Assembly: GCF_040222385.1 (NCBI RefSeq) | Contig: NZ_JAVKDF010000042.1 | Coordinates: 1-64,000, forward strand | Direction: 5' to 3' | DNA: 64,000 bases | Origin: Imperialibacter sp040222385 | GTDB lineage: Bacteria > Bacteroidota > Bacteroidia > Cytophagales > Cyclobacteriaceae | Shown here: in pieces, positions 58,374 through 64,000 of the stretch | Position numbering within the stretch: position 1 is the stretch's first letter | Layout of the letters: each line of letters begins with the position of its first letter | The notes under the pieces: model-generated | What the model was told of the DNA's origin: nothing | What the model saw: the letters and a program-made list of their open reading frames with translations, nothing else | The model's database searches: none | Made by a program: the position numbers and the translations under genes

Positions 58374-58404
58374 TCTTCGAGGCTGCCCTGCGGAACATCC
58401 CGAA
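58374..58404. repeat. Partial REP hairpin
   Basis: CTCTTCGAGGCTGCCCTGCG then GAACATCCCGAA has the second half of the REP hairpin (CCTGCGGAACATCCCGAA as at 54821-54838). The first half differs, so it would fold poorly. It sits between two converging genes. Confidence 0.55.
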
Positions 58405-58421
58405 AAACTACGCACACAGCA

Positions 58422-59504
58422 CTACAACCCCAACTCCCTCATCAATTCCCGGGCTGCTGCGCCGCCAGCACGATTGGCGCCGATAGTAGAGGCGGAAGGC
58501 CCATAGCCCACCAGGTGGATCCTGGGCTCTTTCGCCACCATGGTGGCCAGGCTTCCGGCCATCACAATGCCGCCACCCTCTTCTCTTGGCAGCACCGCAT
58601 CCAGATGTGAGAGAGCACCTTTGAAGCCCGTATTCCAAAGAATCACGTCAGCTTTTTCTTCTCTGCCATCGGGCCACTTTACGCCTGTCTTGGTGATTTC
58701 GCTGAACATCGGGAAGCGGTTGAGCACGCCCCGCTTTTTCATATCGATTACTGTCGGTGACATGGGTAGTCCGGTAACCGATACTACCGACAAAGGCGGC
58801 AGCCCATTCCGTACACGCTCTTCCACCATGGACACAGCACGATGGCCGGCCTCATCATCAAACGGCCCTTCTTTGAACTCAGGCGGACGCCTTGTTACCC
58901 ATGTGATGGTGGTCACTTTCGATATCTGATCCAGCAGCTGAATGGCCGAGATACCAGCACCTACTATCACCACATGCTTTCCTTTAAAATACTCTGCCGT
59001 CCTAAAATCTTTGGTATGGAGCTGCTCGCCTTCAAAAAGGGCCGCACCGGGATACTCCGGAAGGTGGGGGTTTTGCCAGGTACCGGTGGCATTCACAAGG
59101 CCCAGCGCTGAGAACAGCGCAGTGGACGTATCGATATGCAGCCGGTCGTTGTGCCAGTACACCCTCTCCACCTTGATGGGGCGATACACCTGCAGCCCAA
59201 ACTTCTTTTCGTACTGATCATAATAGTGTGGCACAGCCACGTTGGCTCTCACCTCTTTGGCGTCGGTTTCCAGGCTGTCTTCAAACGGCATACCCGGCAG
59301 GTCGTGAATCCTGTTCACTGTGCTCAGGGTGAGTGAGGGCCAGCGAAACTGCCAGGCACCGCCGGGGCTGGGTGCTTCATCGAGCACCACAAAATCCCGA
59401 CCTGCTTCCAGCCCACGTCTCTTCAAATGATGAGCCGTGGAAAGCCCGGCCTGCCCTGCTCCTATGACCGTAATTTTAGTTTTGTAGCGAATTTTGTTAG
59501 CCAT
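58422..59504 (-). CDS. Flavin-containing monooxygenase-like NAD(P)/FAD oxidoreductase
   Basis: The 360-residue protein has an FAD motif (TVIGAGQAGLSTAHHLKRRG), an FMO-type segment SPGGAWQFRWPSLTLSTVNR, and an NADP motif (VVIVGAGISAIQLLDQISK). It ends with a family-like ATMVAKEPRIHLVGYG stretch. It could oxidise N or S atoms or perform Baeyer-Villiger chemistry. It is 13 bases downstream of the LLM flavin oxidoreductase gene in the same direction, so the two are probably one operon. Confidence 0.9.
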   Translation of the reverse strand: MANKIRYKTKITVIGAGQAGLSTAHHLKRRGLEAGRDFVVLDEAPSPGGAWQFRWPSLTLSTVNRIHDLPGMPFEDSLETDAKEVRANVAVPHYYDQYEKKFGLQVYRPIKVERVYWHNDRLHIDTSTALFSALGLVNATGTWQNPHLPEYPGAALFEGEQLHTKDFRTAEYFKGKHVVIVGAGISAIQLLDQISKVTTITWVTRRPPEFKEGPFDDEAGHRAVSMVEERVRNGLPPLSVVSVTGLPMSPTVIDMKKRGVLNRFPMFSEITKTGVKWPDGREEKADVILWNTGFKGALSHLDAVLPREEGGGIVMAGSLATMVAKEPRIHLVGYGPSASTIGANRAGGAAARELMRELGL

Positions 59505-59517
59505 CCAAAACCTCTCA

Positions 59518-60540
59518 TTATCGCCAACCCAGGCCTGGTGCTACGTGTTCCAGAATAGAGGACAATACATGCACATTGTAATCGACTCCCAGGGTATTCG
59601 GTATCGTCAGCAGTACAGTATCTGCTTCCTGAATGGCCTCGTCTTTTGCCAACTCTTTGATCAGTTGATCCGGTTCGGCCGCATAGCTCCTTCCGAAGAT
59701 GGCCTTCCTGTTACTTTCTATGAAGCCTATTTTATCTGTTCTGTCAGCCTCACGGCCAAAATAGTACCTGTCCTGTTCGTTGACCAGGGCAAAGATGGAT
59801 CGGCTCACTGAAATCCTTGGTTCCCGCTTGTGCCCGGCCTCTTTCCACGCTTGCTTGTACAGCCTGATCTGCTCAGCCTGCTGGATATGAAAAGGCTTGC
59901 CGCTTTCATCAAACTTCAGGGTGGAGCTTTGGAGGTTCATGCCCATTTTTCCCGCCCACGCTGCCGTGGAATCAGAACCAGACCCCCACCAAATGCGGTC
60001 ACGAAGTCCCTTTGAGTAGGGCTCCAGCCGCAGCAAACCCGGAGGGTTCGGAAACATGGGATTTGGATTCGGTTGGGCAAAACCTTCGCCCTTCAGCCTT
60101 TCGTAAAACTCTAATCCCTTCCGGCGGCCCATGTCGGCATCGGACTCTCCCTCTTCGGGCTCATAGCCAAAGTACCTCCATCCATCAATCACCTGCTCAG
60201 GGGAACCTCTGCTGATGCCCAATTGCAGCCTTCCCTCTGAGATCAGATCGGCAGCACTGGCGTCTTCTACCATATACAGCGGATTTTCGTACCGCATATC
60301 AATTACTCCGGTGCCAATCTCTATTTTACTTGTTTTGGCCCCAATAGCCGACAACAAGGGAAAAGGTGATGCCAGCTGCCTGGCGAAGTGGTGCACCCGA
60401 AAGTAGGCACCGTCTATCCCAATTTCTTCCGCCGCTACCGCCAGGTCAATAGATTGCAGCAGTGTGTCACTTGCAGTTTTGGTGGCATACGCCGGATGAT
60501 TGTCCCAATGCCCAAATGATAAAAACCCAATTTTTTTCAT
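59518..60540 (-). CDS. LLM-class (luciferase-like) flavin-dependent oxidoreductase
   Basis: The 340-residue product from the ATG at 60540 (MKKIGFLSFGHWDNHP) is a bacterial-luciferase-like TIM barrel. It has AEEIGIDGAYFRVHHFARQL, IEIGTGVIDMRYENPLYMVE, DLISEGRLQLGISRGSPEQV, IWWGSGSDSTAAWAGKMGMN and the C-terminal DTVLLTIPNTLGVDYNVHVL. FMNH2-dependent monooxygenation of an unknown substrate is expected. It is the first gene of the pair with the FMO-like gene. No regulator is adjacent. Confidence 0.9.
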   Translation of the reverse strand: MKKIGFLSFGHWDNHPAYATKTASDTLLQSIDLAVAAEEIGIDGAYFRVHHFARQLASPFPLLSAIGAKTSKIEIGTGVIDMRYENPLYMVEDASAADLISEGRLQLGISRGSPEQVIDGWRYFGYEPEEGESDADMGRRKGLEFYERLKGEGFAQPNPNPMFPNPPGLLRLEPYSKGLRDRIWWGSGSDSTAAWAGKMGMNLQSSTLKFDESGKPFHIQQAEQIRLYKQAWKEAGHKREPRISVSRSIFALVNEQDRYYFGREADRTDKIGFIESNRKAIFGRSYAAEPDQLIKELAKDEAIQEADTVLLTIPNTLGVDYNVHVLSSILEHVAPGLGWR

Positions 60541-60710
60541 AGTTCCCCCCAAGGGTTGAATGTAATGTGTAAAGATAGTCAGCTGACTCCTGCTCCGAAC
60601 AGAAAGCCCTGCTGCTTCATCTCAGCTAACCACAAACACTAAGAGATGAAAATTGGTGCCATTACTTTCAATCAGTATAGTATCGACTCAGTAGAGTCCA
60701 AGCCAGCCCC

Positions 60711-60773
60711 TGCCGCAAGGGTCTCTCCCAGCCGGGCAGGCTTGTGGCTTTCACAAACTGGCGTCCGCCAGCT
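60711..60773. repeat. Double-hairpin repeat, copy D
   Basis: It is nearly the same as copy C (GCCGCAAGGG, the CCCAGCCGGGCAGG insert, CTTGTGGC) and ends with CTGGCG-TC-CGCCAG. It directly precedes the AAC...GTT-type hairpin repeat at 60806. The gap 60541-60987 holds no gene. Confidence 0.82.
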
Positions 60774-60805
60774 CCCAAACAAACCCTGTGCTACCCAGGG
60801 CTGAG

Positions 60806-60896
60806 CATGCTAACGCAGGTGTCGGCACGGCCAAATAGCCCCCAAGCAAGAGCCGTCAGACACCGGTTGTTTCCTGTATCCGGCGATTGACGGCTC
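60806..60896 (+). repeat. AAC...GTT-ended hairpin repeat, copy 1
   Basis: CATGCTAACGCAGGTGTCGG through AGCCGTCAGACACCGGTTG is the core shared with the copies at 46437 and 47360. GGTGTC pairs with GACACC inside. A 9-base dyad GAGCCGTCA...TGACGGCTC (about 60850-60896) spans the right half. It lies upstream of the epimerase-like gene with no cassette visible beside it. Confidence 0.6.
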
Positions 60897-60987
60897 CCAT
60901 TGCATAGCCCGGGCTTTTTCCCCTTCACATTTTGGCTTTATTTCCATCACTGCGTAAGTTGCCTTTGGCATCAAAACACCGGCATAC

Positions 60988-61887
60988 ATGAACAATAAGA
61001 GAATATTTTTCACAGGCGGATCAGGAAAAGCAGGAAGGCACGTAGTACCCTACCTTCTGAACCAGGGACATAGGGTGATGAATGTAGACCTGGTGCCTTT
61101 GGATCACCCTGGGGTGGACAACCTGAAGGCCGACATTACCGATTCAGGGCAAATGTTTAATGCCATGAGTTCGTATGCCGGGCTGGATGAACTGGAGCCC
61201 AGCAATGGCGTACCAAAGTTTGATGCTGTGGTGCATTTTGCTGCCGTGCCCAGGATCCTAATCACTCCTGACAATGAAACGTTTCGGATCAACACCATAG
61301 GCACCTACAATGTGATTGAAGCGGCTGTAAAGCTTGGCATCAAGAAGATTATTATTGCATCGTCGGAGACCACGTACGGTGTCTGTTTTTCGGATGGTAA
61401 AACCGACCCGCATGTGCTGCCTTTGGAGGAGGACTATGACGTCGACCCCATGGATAGCTATGGATTGTCGAAGGTGGTCAATGAAAAAACAGCCCGCAGC
61501 TTCCAGCGACGTTCAGGCTTTGATATTTACGCCCTTCGTATTGGCAATGTGATTGAGCCTCATGAATACACGGAACTGTTTCCTGGATATTTCAAAAACC
61601 CTGAAGTGCGCCGCAGGAATGCCTTTTGTTATAGTGACGCACGTGACCTGGGGCAGATCGTGGATTTATGTTTGAAAAAAGACGGCCTTGGTTATCAGGT
61701 TTTCAATGCCGGCAACGATCATAATGGTGCGATTATCCCCAGCAAGGACCTGGCTGAACAGTTTTTCCCTGGTGTGCCCATTACCCGTGAATTGGGCGAG
61801 CATGAGGCATTGTTTTCCAACCGCAAAATCCGTGAGGTGCTGGGCTTCAAAGAGCAGCACAACTGGCGAAAGTATTTAAACGGGTAA
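60988..61887 (+). CDS. NAD(P)-dependent epimerase/dehydratase
   Basis: The 299-residue extended-SDR enzyme has the dinucleotide motif FFTGGSGKAGRHVVPYL, the central DAVVHFAAVPRILITPDNET, the catalytic YGLSKVVNEK (YxxxK) and ALRIGNVIEPHEY. It resembles NAD-dependent sugar epimerases/dehydratases and the uronate-dehydrogenase-like group. The substrate is not determinable. It stands alone with 460 bases downstream that hold no supported gene. Confidence 0.9.
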   Translation: MNNKRIFFTGGSGKAGRHVVPYLLNQGHRVMNVDLVPLDHPGVDNLKADITDSGQMFNAMSSYAGLDELEPSNGVPKFDAVVHFAAVPRILITPDNETFRINTIGTYNVIEAAVKLGIKKIIIASSETTYGVCFSDGKTDPHVLPLEEDYDVDPMDSYGLSKVVNEKTARSFQRRSGFDIYALRIGNVIEPHEYTELFPGYFKNPEVRRRNAFCYSDARDLGQIVDLCLKKDGLGYQVFNAGNDHNGAIIPSKDLAEQFFPGVPITRELGEHEALFSNRKIREVLGFKEQHNWRKYLNG

Positions 61888-62347
61888 CATCCAATTAGAT
61901 ATGCTCAGAAGAGATCTGTTTCTCCAAAACCTCTTGCACGGCATAAAACAACACCGAGCTAAACAAAGTCAACGCCATCTCATGCTAAAATCCTTATCTG
62001 CTGATAAGCCAAGCGGAACATCCCAAATTGCCAGCAACCAGCACAAATAAGGAAAAAATCTGCTTATCCGATGTAGGATGTCGTAGCGTAAACTCCCGAC
62101 CAACACCAGCGAAAAGATAGAAATTACGAGCAGACCAGACACACATTGGCTCATAAGAAATTTCCCAATCGGGCTTCCTTCGTTGCTTCCGTGCAAGTCG
62201 CCATACCAATATGTTTGTGGCTTAGTAAAATGGTTATAGAGATATCAAACAGGATTGCTCAAACGGGTGGATCAATAGTATTAGCTTCTTCTTGGTCATT
62301 AAACTGGTGTTATTCTATTTTTGCGTCGCAGCGTATTATCCCTAAAA
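61888..62347. other. Intergenic region, possible gene remnant
   Basis: A minus-strand frame at 61969-62196 (75 codons) has two hydrophobic stretches (SGLLVISIFSLVLVGSLRY, FFPYLCWLLAIWDVPLGL) and could be a decayed membrane protein. It lacks a ribosome site and has no recognised relative. The stretch 62200-62347 is AT-rich and holds the 3' flank of the GRAM-like gene. Confidence 0.35.
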
Positions 62348-62893
62348 TCATCCCATTTTGTTGCTCAGTTTCTCCAGCCAAACATCTCTGTCATTCAAAA
62401 CGAAGTCGTACTTTTTTCCATCATTAGTAGTCACTCTCATTCCATTGTCTACCAACCCACCTGTTCTTCTTTTGTGAACGCTTGCAATTTCCTTATAGAG
62501 AATGTCAGTAGGGCCCTTTTGTAGATTAAGAGAGTGAGGTCGGAACATGAGCCCCCGGTTTGTGAGGAATAACTTTCCACCCACAGCCTCCATTCGCCGA
62601 AACAAATTGGCTAAACCTTCCATCTCCACTTGTTCACCGTCAGCTAAGCTCTTGTGAAGTTCTTCACCAATCCGGGGTATTACCTTCCTGTCAAATTTAT
62701 TTATGATATAAGGAAAACTGAGCCCAAAGAACACTCCAAAGAAAATACCCTGAAAAGCGATACTGGCCAGAGAGTAGTTAATAGCGGATACTATCCAGTC
62801 ATACACCAGCATCATGCTGGAAAACAGTATTCCACACACAGCCATCAATAGGATGCGTTTCTTCCAGCTTAGTTTCAATAGAGTGTCGCTCAT
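62348..62893 (-). CDS. Membrane protein with C-terminal GRAM/PH-like domain
   Basis: From the ATG at 62893 (MSDTLLKLSWKKRILLMAVC) the product is 181 residues. Hydrophobic segments lie at about 14-33 and 43-62, with a helical linker (ELHKSLADGEQVEMEGLANL). A GRAM/PH-like domain (about 100-181) follows: GGKLFLTNRGLMFRPHSLNL, YKEIASVHKRRTGGLVDNGM, VTTNDGKKYDFVLND. Such domains bind lipids or proteins at membranes. An ATG frame start at 62944 is less likely. No neighbours are linked. Confidence 0.72.
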   Translation of the reverse strand: MSDTLLKLSWKKRILLMAVCGILFSSMMLVYDWIVSAINYSLASIAFQGIFFGVFFGLSFPYIINKFDRKVIPRIGEELHKSLADGEQVEMEGLANLFRRMEAVGGKLFLTNRGLMFRPHSLNLQKGPTDILYKEIASVHKRRTGGLVDNGMRVTTNDGKKYDFVLNDRDVWLEKLSNKMG

Positions 62894-63030
62894 AGTTATC
62901 ACAGCAAAATGACTTGCTCTGCCAATAGATGGTAAAATAGCCACTCCGGGTAGAACTTTGACATTTTAAGTCAAAAAATTATTCTGGTATAGTAATTGAG
63001 TCTAATTGTTTCAAAAAAGCACCTACCATT

Positions 63031-64000
63031 ATGAAAAGAATCTACCTACTTACCCTAACAGTGATACTCTTCTCTTGCGACAAAGAAGATGAAGCCCCAG
63101 AATACCCCGACCTGTCAATCTACGTAGATCGTTTCGTTGAAGAAGCCAAAGACAGGGGATTTGATTTCGATTTATCTGGCTTGGAGGCTGTATATGTTGA
63201 CGAAATAGATCTGGATGGGAATGAGTATTGCGGATATGGTTATTGGGACTACAAGGGAAGTGGAAAGAAAAGGATTGAAATTTCCAAGTCTGCCAACTGT
63301 GATTGGAAGAACAGATCGGACATAGAAAGAGAGAATTTATTTTTCCATGAGATGGGCCATGCATTCCTAAGAAGAGTTCATGATGAAACCCTCCTTTGCG
63401 ATGGAAAGCCGATGTCGCTTATGGCCTCCGCCAATGGCCTCGGCTGGCGATTTTATACAGAAGCAGAAGTTAAAAAAAGAGACTACTACATTACAGAGTT
63501 GATTGATAGACTCTCGATAAAAGACGAGTGTATTGATTACGGGCAAAACTGGGCAACGAATCCTTTCTTCTATCAGGATATCTATCAAGATAATGAATGG
63601 TACTTCCATTCTGACAATAACAATTACTCTGGCAACAAGGGGTTCATTGGAGGAGATCCAACAAAACCAATTTTTACAATTCAGCAAATTGATGGAACAA
63701 TCACGGACAACACTGGTTATTGGCTCAGGCAATTCAATAATCCCAATATTCCGCAGTGCGCCAAGGTAAAGCTGAAAGTTAGCATGAGTTCGGAAAGCCT
63801 GGAGGGAACCGGTGCCGCCATCGGCGTTAGGGCCTTTCACTCTCCTCCAAAAACAACCGGAGCAGTTAATGAGGAATATCTTGTGCTCTCTACCGAGGAA
63901 ACAGCCCCTCTTACAGGCACTTTCTCCAAAGAAATACGGGAGCTAGAAATAGACTGCTTCAGCAGAGATACAGACTACCTCATTGTTTTTATTGTAATGC
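63031..64000 (+). CDS. Lipoprotein, putative zinc metallopeptidase (3' partial)
   Basis: An open frame runs from ATG 63031 to the window end (323 codons so far). It starts MKRIYLLTLTVILFSCDKED with lipobox LFSC. A metallopeptidase-type motif FFHEMGHAFLRR follows at about residue 107, with Cys residues in both flanks (YCGYGYWDYKGSGKKRIEIS, SANCDWKNR). The rest (about 170-323) is a beta-rich part with Asn/Tyr-rich strands (NEWYFHSDNNNYSGNKGFIG). It is probably a secreted or surface HExxH peptidase. The C-terminus is beyond the window. Confidence 0.75.
   Translation, partial: MKRIYLLTLTVILFSCDKEDEAPEYPDLSIYVDRFVEEAKDRGFDFDLSGLEAVYVDEIDLDGNEYCGYGYWDYKGSGKKRIEISKSANCDWKNRSDIERENLFFHEMGHAFLRRVHDETLLCDGKPMSLMASANGLGWRFYTEAEVKKRDYYITELIDRLSIKDECIDYGQNWATNPFFYQDIYQDNEWYFHSDNNNYSGNKGFIGGDPTKPIFTIQQIDGTITDNTGYWLRQFNNPNIPQCAKVKLKVSMSSESLEGTGAAIGVRAFHSPPKTTGAVNEEYLVLSTEETAPLTGTFSKEIRELEIDCFSRDTDYLIVFIVM

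Noticed and set aside
46437..60896. Definite integron call for the AAC...GTT repeats
   Set aside because: Core boxes fit only partly, there is no integrase, and one copy has no cassette; reported as a possibility only.
61969..62196. 75-codon minus-strand frame with two hydrophobic stretches
   Set aside because: No start context and no recognised family; kept only as a possible remnant in the intergenic entry.

Overview
The window looks like chromosomal DNA from a free-living Bacteroidota, most likely order Cytophagales. Three things point that way: many lipoproteins with a short signal and a Cys, giant secreted Asp-box (BNR/VPS10-like) propeller proteins, and PadR plus 'permease-prefix' FtsX/MacB transporters. 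TAnnTTTG-like promoter boxes also fit. The taxonomic call is inference from gene families and style; no rRNA or other marker gene is present apart from rpiA. No tRNA, rRNA, CRISPR array, prophage or classical IS element was recognised.

Region by region. (1) 0-6.5 kb: a minus-strand cluster with an ArsR repressor, two apparent operators, AHSA1/SRPBCC, DoxX, YdeI-like and DUF4256 proteins, then DUF2200, VOC and DUF1059-like genes. (2) 6.6-32.6 kb: mostly plus-strand, spaced around three paralogous secreted propeller proteins (979, 1003 and 1057 aa). Between them lie two lipoproteins, a tandem pair of small secreted proteins, a UPF0175/DUF3368 toxin-antitoxin pair, an AraC-SDR-DoxX group, a membrane protein/XRE pair, an SGNH hydrolase, rpiA, an M20 peptidase, a MarR regulator, and a PadR-ABC permease pair at the end. 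(3) 32.6-40.8 kb: a set suggestive of carbohydrate use (ThuA, GH5-like, GH43-like, a nucleotide pyrophosphatase/phosphodiesterase-like enzyme, a DeoR regulator divergent from a NudK-type Nudix hydrolase). (4) 41-46.4 kb: GMC oxidoreductase with its small subunit, a cyclase-family protein and an AlkC-like DNA glycosylase. (5) 46.4-61 kb: an accessory, repeat-rich zone. It holds a PIN toxin-antitoxin cassette bracketed by hairpin repeats, a RAYT (REP-associated tyrosine transposase) inside inverted REP hairpins, scattered fragments of the RAYT ends, a duplicated and truncated HU-like gene, and an array of 22-bp palindromic repeats. Hypothetical membrane and SH3 proteins, secreted hydrolases, and a flavin monooxygenase/LLM oxidoreductase pair lie between the repeats. 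(6) 61-64 kb: a sugar epimerase-like gene, a GRAM-like membrane protein and the start of a secreted zinc-metallopeptidase-like lipoprotein that runs off the window.

The strongest candidates for something under-described are the RAYT/REP island, the 22-bp palindrome array beside it, and the AAC...GTT-ended hairpin repeats that bracket the PIN cassette. Smaller oddities are a PIN toxin lacking a canonical start, an SDR lacking its catalytic Ser/Tyr, and a cyclase with altered metal-site residues.
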